DNA of 64,000 nt, from positions 62,001 through 126,000 of the forward strand of contig NZ_SGIM01000008.1 in NCBI RefSeq assembly GCF_004208515.1, in the 5' to 3' direction. Within the stretch, counting starts at the first letter, position 1, and every line of letters begins with the position of its first letter. This stretch comes from Acinetobacter halotolerans (GTDB lineage: Bacteria; Pseudomonadota; Gammaproteobacteria; Pseudomonadales; Moraxellaceae). The translations under genes and the position numbers were made by a program. The notes below the pieces were generated by a model. It had not been told where the DNA came from and did not search any database. It was given only the letters and a program-made list of their open reading frames with translations. Shown here piece after piece: positions 16,868-26,119 of the stretch.

Positions 16868-17494
16868 ATGTCTACAGCTAGATCAGGAATTTTGTTCAGT
16901 ACACTTTTTTTGTCCTGTTTATCCCTGCCTGTTTATGCAACAGTTGGCGGACCACAGCATATTGAAGTTCTAGGATTAGATCGAAAAGCCCAAAAGATTT
17001 ATCTTATGCGACATTTTGAAGATGGTCGGGGACGTTTGCCTCAACTCTATTATTATCAATTAAATAGTGCTAATCCGACTAAACTCATTCAAGTTCGTTC
17101 GCTCTATATCAATCCCAAAACTAAGCTAATTGATTATGATCAAGATAGTAGGCAATTTGATATAGAAATTAAGAAAATTCAGAAGCGTTTAATATCACTT
17201 CAAGCTATACACAACAGTAATGTTCGCATTCAAATATTAACCAATAAAAAAGGTACGGCAAAAGCATGGTATGACCCACAAGAATCTATTGATAAATGGT
17301 CATATCAATATCGGGTAAAAAGCTTAGGTTTAAAAAGTACATTGCAGAAAGCTGACACTTACAAGCAAGGGTTAAATATATCGAAAGTCTATAAAGTGCC
17401 GCACAGTAATACGATGCTTGTGACAGTCAAATACCTCGGTATCCCTTTTGAAACGGGTTATAGCATTGAAGATCCAGTATTGTTGACTAAATAA
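16868..17494 (+). CDS. Exported protein, unknown
   Basis: 208 residues from ATG 16868, which has TTTGGAG (16855-16861) upstream; an earlier in-frame start at 16832 lacks a ribosome site and would spoil the signal peptide. The signal peptide ends near LPVYA/TVGG. The mature region is basic, rich in Lys, Tyr and Gln, with VGGPQHIEVLGLD, then LPQLYYYQLN and a C-terminal GIPFETGYSIEDP. No domain recognised and no cysteines are obvious, so it is probably a soluble periplasmic protein. It stands alone between tsf and cca. Confidence 0.7.
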   Translation: MSTARSGILFSTLFLSCLSLPVYATVGGPQHIEVLGLDRKAQKIYLMRHFEDGRGRLPQLYYYQLNSANPTKLIQVRSLYINPKTKLIDYDQDSRQFDIEIKKIQKRLISLQAIHNSNVRIQILTNKKGTAKAWYDPQESIDKWSYQYRVKSLGLKSTLQKADTYKQGLNISKVYKVPHSNTMLVTVKYLGIPFETGYSIEDPVLLTK

Positions 17495-17603
17495 TAGACT
17501 TCTTTCATAGATCCCTTGCGGAACTTCAATCGTTCCTCATTCTCTCTACAGGAGAAATATGCAGGGTTATGAAAGGTTCTAATATAAATTTTAAATTGTT
17601 TCG

Positions 17604-17624
17604 TAGCACAACGATGGCGTGCTA
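17604..17624 (-). terminator. Possible cca terminator
   Basis: Short inverted repeat TAGCAC/GTGCTA just beyond the cca stop, followed on the minus strand by an AT-rich but mixed tract. A seven-codon open frame (17559-17582) behind CAGGAG also lies in this gap but is too short to call a gene. Confidence 0.4.
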
Positions 17625-17631
17625 AACAGGT

Positions 17632-18858
17632 TTATTCTTCATGCTGTTCTTTAAATTTTGCTAATGCCTCAATACGGTATTGAATCAACATTTCGCCAAT
17701 TTCAGGACCTTGAATATGTTCAGGTAAATCTTGAGCTCGAATGTTTCTGACGATTTCCATTGCATCTAACATGTATTTTGCCTGAGGGTATGGGCGCTGT
17801 TCTAAACCCAAACGTCCTTTCGCATCGCATTCACATGCTTGAACAAAAGCTCTGGCTTTATCGGGTCTACGTAGAACATCCAAGCGCTGTAACAAACGCC
17901 ATAAAGTTCCTGGTTTTAGATTTTTGACTTGATGGCATTTCAAATGTTCTTTACAAACGGTTAGCGCTAAATTTTTAAGATAGGTTGGAACTTTTAAGCG
18001 ATCACAAACCTCAGTCACGGGTTGTATACCGCGTTCTTCATGCATGATGTGTCTTGGTAACTCTTCAATAGGGGTGAGTGCTTTGCCTAAGTCGTGGACC
18101 AGTACTGAGAAGCGGACATCCAAAGCGTAATTCGCCTGACATGCTTGTTTAAGTGCCATAAGTGTATGAATACCACAATCTATTTCAGGATGGTATTCAG
18201 GGCGCTGTGGTACCCCAAACAGGGCATCGAGTTCAGGAAACAGGACCTTTAAAGCGTTACAGTCTTTTAGGATCTGAAAATATACATCTGCATGATCTTC
18301 CATTAACGCCCGAGAAGTTTCTTTCCAGACGCGTTCTGGTGTAAGGGTGCTTAATTCGCCTGATTGAGCAATATTTTGCATGAGTTGTAGTGTTTCATCA
18401 GCAATTTTAAAGTCATATGCAGCATAACGAGCAGCAAAACGGGCCACTCGAAGTACTCGTAATGGGTCTTCAGTAAAAGCATCAGAAACATGGCGCAGAA
18501 TTTTTTGGTCTAGATCTTTTTGTCCGCCATAGGGGTCATAAACTTTGCCTTGTTCATCCATTGCCATGGCATTGATGGTAAGGTCGCGGCGGATTAAATC
18601 TTCTTCTAACTTAACACTAGTGTCTGTAAAACATTGGAAACCATGATAACCAACTCCAGATTTACGTTCTGTGCGTGCGAGTGCGTATTCTTCTTTTGTT
18701 TTGGGATGTAGAAATACAGGGAAGTCTTTGCCAACAGGTTGATAACCTTCCGCGAGTAATTGTTCTGGCGTTGCGCCAACAACAACATAATCTTTTTCGT
18801 GATAGGGATGCCCAAGTAAATGATCTCGAACAGCACCGCCTACTAAATAAACTTGCAT
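17632..18858 (-). CDS. cca: CCA-adding tRNA nucleotidyltransferase, bacterial type with HD domain
   Basis: Builds or repairs the CCA end of tRNAs. 408 residues from ATG 18856-18858, with AGAGG seven bases before it; a start seven codons earlier would lie in the upstream hairpin. The catalytic head has GGAVRDHLLG, KDYVVVGATP, the FPVFLHP strand and RRDLTINAMA; TEDPLRVLRVARFAARY is the B-motif that follows. A C-terminal HD domain shows VHDLGKALTP, so phosphohydrolase activity as in the E. coli enzyme is likely. The ribosome site lies in the arm of a strong hairpin (see 18862-18906). Confidence 0.97.
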   Translation of the reverse strand: MQVYLVGGAVRDHLLGHPYHEKDYVVVGATPEQLLAEGYQPVGKDFPVFLHPKTKEEYALARTERKSGVGYHGFQCFTDTSVKLEEDLIRRDLTINAMAMDEQGKVYDPYGGQKDLDQKILRHVSDAFTEDPLRVLRVARFAARYAAYDFKIADETLQLMQNIAQSGELSTLTPERVWKETSRALMEDHADVYFQILKDCNALKVLFPELDALFGVPQRPEYHPEIDCGIHTLMALKQACQANYALDVRFSVLVHDLGKALTPIEELPRHIMHEERGIQPVTEVCDRLKVPTYLKNLALTVCKEHLKCHQVKNLKPGTLWRLLQRLDVLRRPDKARAFVQACECDAKGRLGLEQRPYPQAKYMLDAMEIVRNIRAQDLPEHIQGPEIGEMLIQYRIEALAKFKEQHEE

Positions 18859-18861
18859 GAA

Positions 18862-18906
18862 AAAACCTCTATTCTTCACACAATCATGCTACAGAATAGA
18901 GGTTTT
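18862..18906 (-). terminator. 14-bp hairpin holding the cca ribosome binding site
   Basis: AAAACCTCTATTCT (18862-18875) is exactly complementary to 18893-18906 with a 17-base loop. Read on the minus strand it ends in six U and then the cca AUG three bases on. It can serve as the second terminator of maeB, while its promoter-distal arm contains the AGAGG that cca needs. Confidence 0.8.
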
Positions 18907-18915
18907 CTCAAGCAC

Positions 18916-18947
18916 TAAGCAAAGCTTTTCAGCAAAAGCTTTGCTTA
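18916..18947 (-). terminator. 14-bp perfect hairpin after maeB
   Basis: TAAGCAAAGCTTTT (18916-18929) and its exact complement (18934-18947), loop CAGC, 6 bases after the maeB stop. No U tract follows directly, so by itself it may act as an RNA-stabilising stem; with the next hairpin it forms a tandem pair. Confidence 0.75.
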
Positions 18948-18953
18948 CAATGG

Positions 18954-21224
18954 CTAGTTTTCACTTTGTTGAATTTCAGCAACAGTCAATGCAGTCATGT
19001 TGATTAGACGGCGTGTTGTTGCTGTTGGGGTGAGGATATGAACTGGTTTTGCAGCACCTAATAAAATCGGCCCAATCGTTACATTATTCCCAGAGGTCGC
19101 TTTTAATAAATTAAAAGAAATATTTGCTGAGTCTAGGTTTGGCATGATCAATAGATTAGCTGAACCTTTGTAACGTGAATTTGGGAAAGCAAAGTGACGA
19201 ATGTTTTCGTCTAGTGCTGCATCGCCATGCATTTCACCTTCAACTTCTAATTCAGGTGCTTGTTCTGTAAGTAAGCGATAGACTTCACGCATTTTTTGAG
19301 CGCTAGAATCCAGTTGGTCGCTACCAAAGCTTGAATGCGAAAGTAGTGCTACACGTGGCGTAATGCCAAAACGGCGAACTTCTTCCGCAGCTAAAATGGT
19401 CATTTCAGCAAGCTGTTCAGCTGTTGGGTTGGTATTCACATAAGTGTCAGCAATAAACAAATTGCGATCTTCAAGCATCAACGCATTTAGGGTAAAGAAT
19501 GTGCTGCGACCTTCTTTTAAACCAATGACATTTTTAACGAAATCTAAATGGATATCGTAGCTTGCATAAGTACCACAGAGCATACCATCGGCTTGACCAA
19601 ATTTAACCAATAAAGCTGCAATGAGTGTCGAGCGACGACGTGTTTCACGTTGAGCGTATTCTACGGTCACACCTTTGCGTTGCATGGTTTGGTAGTAATC
19701 TTTCCAAAATTCCTCATATTGAGGATTTTTTTCTTGATCAACGATCTCGATGTTAACGCCATGTTGTAAACGTAGACCTAATTTTTTGATATTTGCTTCA
19801 ATTACCGTGGTACGGCCGACTAAAATTGGTTTAGCCAAACCTTCATCAACTGCGATTTGTACTGCACGTAATACGCGCTCGTCTTCACCTTCAGCGTATG
19901 CAATACGTTTAGGGTCAGTTTTCGCTTGTGCAAAAATTGGTTTCATCAAGAACGCTGAGTTATACACGAACTCAGAAAGTCTTTGGCGATATGCAGAGAA
20001 ATCTTCAATTGGACGTGTTGCAACACCAGAATCCATTGCTGCTTTAGCGACCGCAGGTGCGATTTCTAAAATCAAGCGCTGATCAAGAGGGCCAGGGATC
20101 AAGTAATCACGACCAAATGATACTGATTTTTCACCATAAGTAGCAGCGTCGGCTTCTACGTGCGCCATACGTGCAATCGCATGTACACATGCAATTTTCA
20201 TTTCTTCATTGATGGTGGTAGCACCCACATCAAGTGCGCCACGGAAGATATACGGGAAGCAAAGCGCATTATTAACTTGGTTTGGATAGTCCGAACGACC
20301 TGTCGCCATAATGACATCTGGACGTACTTCATGTGCATGTTCAGGCAAGATTTCTGGATCTGGGTTTGCAAGTGCAAAGATGATTGGATTCTCAGCCATT
20401 TCTTTAACCATTTCTTTGGTTAAAATACCCGCTGCCGAAAGACCCAAGAACATATCCGCACCAGCAATGACTTCATGCAATTGTGTTGCTGCAATATCTT
20501 GTACGTAACGCTTTTTCGACTCATCCAGCCCTTCGCGTGAAGTGGTGAGAAGACCGCGAGAATCAGCAACAGTGATGTTGGCTTTATTCACACCAAGAGC
20601 ACAAAGTAAATCTAAGCAAGACAATGCCGCAGCACCTGCACCAGACGCTACAATTTTGATTTCATCAATTTTCTTATTTACGATTTGCAAAGCATTTAAT
20701 AATGCTGAACCTACAATAATACTGGTGCCGTGTTGGTCATCATGGAACACAGGAATTTTCATGCGTTCACGAAGCTTTTTCTCGATATAGAAACATTCAG
20801 GTGCTTTGATATCTTCTAGGTTGATACCACCAAATGTTGGTTCTAACGCAGCAACGATATCAACGATTTTATCAGGATCATTTTCCGCGATCTCAATATC
20901 AAATACGTCCACACCAGCGAACTTTTTGAAAAGGACGCCTTTACCTTCCATGACAGGTTTTGATGCTAAAGGACCAATATTCCCTAAACCCAGTACAGCT
21001 GTACCATTACTCACGACGGCGACCAGATTACCACGTGCTGTATATTTGGCAGCAGCAGAAGGGTCTCGTTCGATTTCCAAACACGGGGCTGCAACACCAG
21101 GAGAATATGCAAGCGCTAGATCTCGTTGGTTAACGAGCTGCTTGCTAGGTGTCACACTGATTTTTCCCGGAGTAGGAAATTCATGGTAATACAAAGCGGC
21201 CTGTTTTAAAGATTGATCGTCCAT
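18954..21224 (-). CDS. maeB: NADP-dependent malic enzyme with C-terminal phosphotransacetylase-like domain
   Basis: Oxidatively decarboxylates malate to pyruvate, giving NADPH for gluconeogenic or fatty acid metabolism. 756 residues, the length of E. coli MaeB. Residues 1-430 form the malic enzyme: [13 protein letters not shown] with active-site Tyr, [23 protein letters not shown], then [15 protein letters not shown] and the nucleotide-binding [11 protein letters not shown]. Residues 440-750 are a phosphotransacetylase-like domain ([30 protein letters not shown]), which in the family is catalytically inactive and regulatory, responding to acetyl-CoA. A single-gene unit with tandem hairpins after it. 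Confidence 0.97.
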   Translation of the reverse strand: MDDQSLKQAALYYHEFPTPGKISVTPSKQLVNQRDLALAYSPGVAAPCLEIERDPSAAAKYTARGNLVAVVSNGTAVLGLGNIGPLASKPVMEGKGVLFKKFAGVDVFDIEIAENDPDKIVDIVAALEPTFGGINLEDIKAPECFYIEKKLRERMKIPVFHDDQHGTSIIVGSALLNALQIVNKKIDEIKIVASGAGAAALSCLDLLCALGVNKANITVADSRGLLTTSREGLDESKKRYVQDIAATQLHEVIAGADMFLGLSAAGILTKEMVKEMAENPIIFALANPDPEILPEHAHEVRPDVIMATGRSDYPNQVNNALCFPYIFRGALDVGATTINEEMKIACVHAIARMAHVEADAATYGEKSVSFGRDYLIPGPLDQRLILEIAPAVAKAAMDSGVATRPIEDFSAYRQRLSEFVYNSAFLMKPIFAQAKTDPKRIAYAEGEDERVLRAVQIAVDEGLAKPILVGRTTVIEANIKKLGLRLQHGVNIEIVDQEKNPQYEEFWKDYYQTMQRKGVTVEYAQRETRRRSTLIAALLVKFGQADGMLCGTYASYDIHLDFVKNVIGLKEGRSTFFTLNALMLEDRNLFIADTYVNTNPTAEQLAEMTILAAEEVRRFGITPRVALLSHSSFGSDQLDSSAQKMREVYRLLTEQAPELEVEGEMHGDAALDENIRHFAFPNSRYKGSANLLIMPNLDSANISFNLLKATSGNNVTIGPILLGAAKPVHILTPTATTRRLINMTALTVAEIQQSEN

Positions 21225-21443
21225 CTGAGTCTCGATTGTTCCGATAATAATCAGCTATATAGGTTGCTGATTATTATATTAAGATAAGTGCACAAGAATA
21301 TAGCACTAGTTCATGCTTTCGCCCAGTCAAAAAAGCTTATTTTCACTGAACGATCATGCTTATTGACAATTTATAACTAGCGCAAAATAAACTGCTAAAA
21401 TGCTCAAAACCCACCCTTAAATGGAAGTTTTTGCGGTTGACAG

Positions 21444-24314
21444 TTAGGTGTGCTGTTGTAAATATTCCGTCGCATGTATTGCTGTTAATGGTCTAGAAAA
21501 TAAGTAACCCTGCAATATGTCACAGTTTTGACGTTTTAAGTATTCGCTTTGCTGTTCTGTCTCAACACCTTCGGCCACAACTTTTAGGCCAATCGTTTTA
21601 CCCATCGCAATCATGGCATTAACTATCGCATCTTGTTTGGCATCGCCGATTTTTGAAATAAAAGCCCGGTCTATTTTCAGTGTATCTATTGGGTATTCGG
21701 TTAAATAAGCGAGGGACGAGTAGCCAGTTCCAAAATCATCAAGTGCAATTGAAATATCACGTTGTTTGAGCGCTTGTAAAACGACTTTTACACTTTCTGT
21801 ATTTTCTAAAAAAGCGGATTCGGTGATTTCTAACTCAAGGTTTTTTCCTGAAATTGAATACTGATCTAAGATGGTATCAATATCATGAAGTAGTTGCCCA
21901 CGTAAGATTTGTTGTGCCACGATATTGACCGCAATATGAATATGACCGAAACCAAGTTGCTGCCATACATGTAATTGCTTAGCAGCTTCATGCAGTACAA
22001 ATTGACCTATATCTGAAATAAGACTGGTACTTTCTGCTAAAGGAATGAAAATATCAGGCATGATCAGCCCTTTAGTGGGATGTTCCCAACGAATAAGGGC
22101 TTCGAAACCATCGATCTGATTGTTTTGAGCGATAATTTTTGGTTGGTAATAAACAATCAGTTCATTATTTTGAATGGCTTTCCTTAGGTCGAGCTCTAAA
22201 TCAGAGTATTTGGCAGTTAGGTTGGCTCTTTCATTTGAATAATATCGAATGGTATTCCCCCCTAAGCGTTTTGCTTCATTGAGGGCTTGTTCAGCATGGG
22301 TATTTAAATTATCAACTTGACGCCCATGTTCTGGGAACATTGCCACGCCGACTGAAATGCTCACCAAATACTCTTGATCAGAGATATAGAATGGCTGGCA
22401 AAAGTTTTCAACGATATTATTGCATAATTGATGAATTGGCGGATGTAAAGGTGACATTTCATAAATAATGGCAAAATCATCTGCACTCAAATGTGCAACT
22501 AGAAGAGCATCGATATTGCTAATACGTAAGCGTTGAGCAACTTGTTTTAAGAGTTCATTTCCTGCTTGATTGCTAATCAATTCATTCAAGGTGCGGAAAC
22601 GATCTATGTTTAGGCGAATCACAGCAAGATGTTGAATCGATGCTTCACTGATTAAATACTGATGGAGCTGTTGTTGATAATAAAAACGATTAGGTAAGTC
22701 GGTGAGTGTATCGTAGTTGGTTAAATAAGATAAACGCTGCTCTTGGTGTTTACGTTCTGTTTGATCCGAAACAATGCCGATATAATTGATGACTTGGTCT
22801 TGTTCATTTTTGACGGCATTGATATGGATCCATAGGAAACATGATTTTCCAGAATGATACGTTTCCTGAAATTCTCCTTCATACTCATATTCTTCTCTTA
22901 AAGTATCGAGTATAGAAAGTTGAAAATTTAGATGGTGAGGTTTATTTTGCTTAGTAATGTCAAACAGGTGTTTATTTAAAATTAATTGCTTATCTAATCC
23001 TGTCATCTGTTCGTATTTGGGATTAACTTCCAGATAGTTAAATTGCTCATCTAAAATAAAAATACCTTCAGATGCTTGTTCAAAAACACTAGCAGACAGT
23101 TTCAAGCGTTCTTGATCTTTGCGTTCTTGATTGATGTCTCGATAAACACCAACCATACGTAAAGGTTTGCGGCTCACAGGATCTCTTTGAATCACTTGCC
23201 CAACATCATGTATCCATGACCATTCTCCATTTGGACGCTTAATACGAAAGGATTCTTCATAACGCGCTATCTGCCCATATAAATGGCTGTATAAAGTATT
23301 TTTTACACGTTCAATATCATCTGGATGAGCGATTTTGTGCAACAGTGCATAGTGATTATCAGAGTTGCGTTTCACAGGCTGACTATGTGTGTTGGTTATA
23401 CCTATGGTCTGATTTTCTAGATTCCATTCCCAAGGATGAATACCCGCTGTTTCATGTGCAAAAGCTAAATTTTGTCGATGTTCTTCTAAGCTTTCATTCA
23501 TTTGGGTGAGGTCAAAAGTACGATCACGAACTTTTTGTTCCAGTAAGTGATTGTTAAACTGTAATTGTGCTTCAATATCTTTAGATTTATTAATTTCACG
23601 CTGTAGTTGTTGGCAAAGTTCTTCAGTCCATTGATTATGTCGTTCTGAAACGTCCATCAATTGTTTGTTTTTTTCAAGTACACCTGAAAGACGTTTATGA
23701 ATTTTATAGGTTGCTTGCGCGCATAGTAATGTTGCAAAGAAAGTCGAGTAATAAGCCAAGTAGAACAGCGTATGATGACGATCGCCATATAGAATTTGAG
23801 AAATAATCAGTGGAATAATGCTGGGAAGGAAAAATAGAAAAAAATATCGAATATGCTGGGTTAAAAATGTAAGGGCAATAATATGAGATGTAGTGAGGAG
23901 CAAGGCGGTTAAGATTAAAATATGCGAGCTTGTCAGACTGGGTACATCATCGATGAGGTAATAATTAATAATGATGGAGTTAACACCAAGCAATAAGCCA
24001 GTAAAAAAGCACACCATTTGAAATAAATAATTGGTTTTTTTTAAGAAAAGGGGAGATGAATATTGGTCTAAAGAGAATCTACATAGAAAAAAGAAAACAA
24101 GTAAAACAATCAGCGTAATACAAATCCATGTAGTGAAAATGTTGGGGCTGAAAGAGTAGAAAAGACTAAACAACGCATAATCTAAAAGACAAATACAAAG
24201 TACGCTGAGAACAAATGAACGGATATGACTAGAACAATTAAATAAATCCGTATAAATAGATGGCGGTGAATCTTGCTTCTGAACCCCAGACATACAACGA
24301 ATAATCCTTTTCAT
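21444..24314 (-). CDS. Membrane PAS-GGDEF-EAL protein, probable c-di-GMP phosphodiesterase with degenerate GGDEF
   Basis: 956 residues. About six membrane helices span residues 33-205, followed by a coiled-coil linker (210-285), two PAS domains (about 285-395 and 405-520), a GGDEF-type domain (530-695) and an EAL domain (705-952). The GGDEF signature is replaced by SADDF at 610-614, so cyclase activity is unlikely; such domains often bind GTP. The EAL domain keeps EALIRW (738), AVNIVAQQ, EITES, DDFGTGYSSL (859-868), LKID and AEGVETEQQ, so hydrolysis of c-di-GMP is likely. PAS domains suggest a small-ligand or redox input. The start is uncertain; an ATG at 24293 is also possible. Confidence 0.88.
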   Translation of the reverse strand: MKRIIRCMSGVQKQDSPPSIYTDLFNCSSHIRSFVLSVLCICLLDYALFSLFYSFSPNIFTTWICITLIVLLVFFFLCRFSLDQYSSPLFLKKTNYLFQMVCFFTGLLLGVNSIIINYYLIDDVPSLTSSHILILTALLLTTSHIIALTFLTQHIRYFFLFFLPSIIPLIISQILYGDRHHTLFYLAYYSTFFATLLCAQATYKIHKRLSGVLEKNKQLMDVSERHNQWTEELCQQLQREINKSKDIEAQLQFNNHLLEQKVRDRTFDLTQMNESLEEHRQNLAFAHETAGIHPWEWNLENQTIGITNTHSQPVKRNSDNHYALLHKIAHPDDIERVKNTLYSHLYGQIARYEESFRIKRPNGEWSWIHDVGQVIQRDPVSRKPLRMVGVYRDINQERKDQERLKLSASVFEQASEGIFILDEQFNYLEVNPKYEQMTGLDKQLILNKHLFDITKQNKPHHLNFQLSILDTLREEYEYEGEFQETYHSGKSCFLWIHINAVKNEQDQVINYIGIVSDQTERKHQEQRLSYLTNYDTLTDLPNRFYYQQQLHQYLISEASIQHLAVIRLNIDRFRTLNELISNQAGNELLKQVAQRLRISNIDALLVAHLSADDFAIIYEMSPLHPPIHQLCNNIVENFCQPFYISDQEYLVSISVGVAMFPEHGRQVDNLNTHAEQALNEAKRLGGNTIRYYSNERANLTAKYSDLELDLRKAIQNNELIVYYQPKIIAQNNQIDGFEALIRWEHPTKGLIMPDIFIPLAESTSLISDIGQFVLHEAAKQLHVWQQLGFGHIHIAVNIVAQQILRGQLLHDIDTILDQYSISGKNLELEITESAFLENTESVKVVLQALKQRDISIALDDFGTGYSSLAYLTEYPIDTLKIDRAFISKIGDAKQDAIVNAMIAMGKTIGLKVVAEGVETEQQSEYLKRQNCDILQGYLFSRPLTAIHATEYLQQHT

Positions 24315-24404
24315 TTATTCAATGCCTACAGCCTTTATTTTTTGTAGGCAGAGTAGAGTTCATTTAAATTAACGCTAAACCCAATGGAAAGCAATCCACA
24401 TGTA

Positions 24405-25127
24405 TCATTTGATTGAAAAGTGATAGTTCAAGATAGACAAAGCCACAACGGGAGCAGTTTCTGTTCTTAAAACACGATCTCCAATGCACCAGTTTTTAAA
24501 ATGGTTTTGATTTGCAGTTTCGATTTCAGTTTCACTGAGACCACCTTCAGGACCAATTAATAATGCTAAATCAGGCGAACTATCCAATAACACATTTTCT
24601 TGATCTTTATTTGGTGCGAGTACAAAACGTGAAGGGGGAAGTTGCGCTGACTTGATCCAATCGATTAATGCGATAGGAGCTAACACCTCAGGAACTCGGT
24701 TCATACCACATTGTTCACATGCGGCGATGGCGACAGATTGCCAGTGATCTAGTTTCTTTTGATCGCGATCATATTTGAGTCGCATTTCGCAGCGTTCGCT
24801 GGTCAAAAGTTGAATCGTTGTAACACCTAGTTCAGTCGCTTTTTGAATTGCATAATCCATGCGATCGCCTTTGCTCATGACTTGGCCTAAAACAATTTGA
24901 AAAGGCGGCGTACGATCGACTGGATCAAATTGATCAATTGATACAAACGCATTTTTCTTGTTTATTTCAGTCAGTGTTACAACGTATTCACCACCTTTTC
25001 CATTGAAAAAGATGGCTTGTTCTTGCTCTTTTGCACGAAGCACCCGTACCCAGTGATGAAATACCGATTCCGTTAATTCAATGGTATTGCCAGTATTTAG
25101 TTCGGCTTCGATATAAAAACGATTCAT
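24405..25127 (-). CDS. rsmE: 16S rRNA (uracil1498-N3)-methyltransferase
   Basis: Methylates U1498 of 16S rRNA using SAM. 240 residues from ATG 25127; a TTG at 25148 is an alternative but the family starts MNRFYI-like. An N-terminal PUA-like domain (HHWVRVLRAKEQEQAIFFNG) precedes a SPOUT knot: QKATELGVTTIQLLTSER, LLIGPEGGLSETEI and the knot end RVLRTETAPVVALSILNY. It starts 22 bases after the metF stop, so it is the third gene of the ahcY-metF-rsmE unit; its use of SAM fits the SAH-controlled operon. Confidence 0.95.
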   Translation of the reverse strand: MNRFYIEAELNTGNTIELTESVFHHWVRVLRAKEQEQAIFFNGKGGEYVVTLTEINKKNAFVSIDQFDPVDRTPPFQIVLGQVMSKGDRMDYAIQKATELGVTTIQLLTSERCEMRLKYDRDQKKLDHWQSVAIAACEQCGMNRVPEVLAPIALIDWIKSAQLPPSRFVLAPNKDQENVLLDSSPDLALLIGPEGGLSETEIETANQNHFKNWCIGDRVLRTETAPVVALSILNYHFSIK

Positions 25128-25149
25128 GCTTGGATCAGGCTCGTACAAA

Positions 25150-25986
25150 TTAGTTTAAACCAAGATCAACAACCAGTTGTTGAGTTGGCTCTGTTTGATT
25201 CATTGAATAGAAGTGAAGTGATGGTGCACCACCAGCGATTAAACGTTCGCAGAGTTTCACAATAACTTCATGACCAAATGCTTTGATACTTTTGCTGTCA
25301 TCTCCATAAGCAGCAAGTTGCTTACGAATCCAACGCGGAATTTCTGCGCCTGTACCATCAGCAAAGCGAATTAAGTTGCTTGCGTTAGTAATCGGCATAA
25401 TACCTGGAGCAACAGGGATATTTACACCTGCTTTATCCAAACGTTCCATGAAGTAAAAATAGGCATCAGGATTAAAGAAGAACTGCGTAATCCCTGCATT
25501 TGCACCAGCGTGTACTTTTTCAATAAAACGTTGAATATCGACATCAAAGCTTTCGGCTTGCGGATGCATTTCAGGATAAGCAGCAACTTCGATATGAAAG
25601 TGATCACCTGAGTATTCACGGATAAAGCGAACCAAATCCTGCGCATATGGAAGCTCACCAAGACCAACTTGACCAGAAGGTAAATCACCCCGTAGTGCTA
25701 CAATACGATCAATACCTTGCGATTTATATAAATCTAACAGCTCTGCAATACGCGCTTTATCATCACCAATACATGATAGGTGAGGTGCGACAGGTGTACC
25801 TTTACCATTGAAATCATTAATCGCTGCTAAAGTACGTTCACGTGTAGATCCACCAGCACCATATGTAATCGAGAAAAATTCAGGATTCAATAGTTGTAAC
25901 TCTTGGTGGACAGTACGTAGTTTTTCTGCCCCAACATCAGTTTTAGGTGGGAAAAACTCAAAAGAAATAGGAATACGTTTGGTCAT
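25150..25986 (-). CDS. metF: 5,10-methylenetetrahydrofolate reductase
   Basis: FAD enzyme that makes 5-methyl-tetrahydrofolate for methionine synthesis. 278 residues. Family text: ISFEFFPPKTDVGAEKL with the catalytic Glu near residue 10, SITYGAGGSTRERT, RIVALRGDLPSGQV, EVAAYPEMHPQA and TQFFFNPDAYFYFMERL. It lies downstream of ahcY with a 133-base gap that holds a palindromic repeat. Together with ahcY it closes the activated methyl cycle, and both are probably governed by the SAH riboswitch if transcription passes the repeat. Confidence 0.97.
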   Translation of the reverse strand: MTKRIPISFEFFPPKTDVGAEKLRTVHQELQLLNPEFFSITYGAGGSTRERTLAAINDFNGKGTPVAPHLSCIGDDKARIAELLDLYKSQGIDRIVALRGDLPSGQVGLGELPYAQDLVRFIREYSGDHFHIEVAAYPEMHPQAESFDVDIQRFIEKVHAGANAGITQFFFNPDAYFYFMERLDKAGVNIPVAPGIMPITNASNLIRFADGTGAEIPRWIRKQLAAYGDDSKSIKAFGHEVIVKLCERLIAGGAPSLHFYSMNQTEPTQQLVVDLGLN

Positions 25987-26011
25987 TTCAAATCCTTTTT
26001 TTTATTTCTTT

Positions 26012-26112
26012 TCACTTCTCCTAAATCCTCTCCTAAACGGAGAGGACTTTTTGATACTCATTAGGGTAACGAATATCACCTCTTCCTAAGGGAGAGGGCT
26101 TAGGAGAGGGTA
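26012..26112. repeat. Palindromic CT/GA-rich repeat between ahcY and metF
   Basis: Two inner hairpins, CCTCTCC/GGAGAGG (about 26028-26046) and CCTCTTCC/GGGAGAGG (about 26079-26097), sit inside outer arms TTCTCCTAAATCCTCTCC and GGAGAGGGCTTAGGAGA that also pair with each other. The nested symmetry resembles REP- or MITE-like intergenic repeats. It has no coding capacity. It would be transcribed inside the operon and could shape RNA decay or reduce metF expression. No second copy is seen in this window. Confidence 0.65.
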
Positions 26113-26119
26113 TTAAAAC

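Noticed and set aside
17559-17582. Seven-codon open frame MQGYERF behind CAGGAG
   Set aside because: Too short to support as a gene and not clearly a leader peptide for any downstream plus-strand gene.
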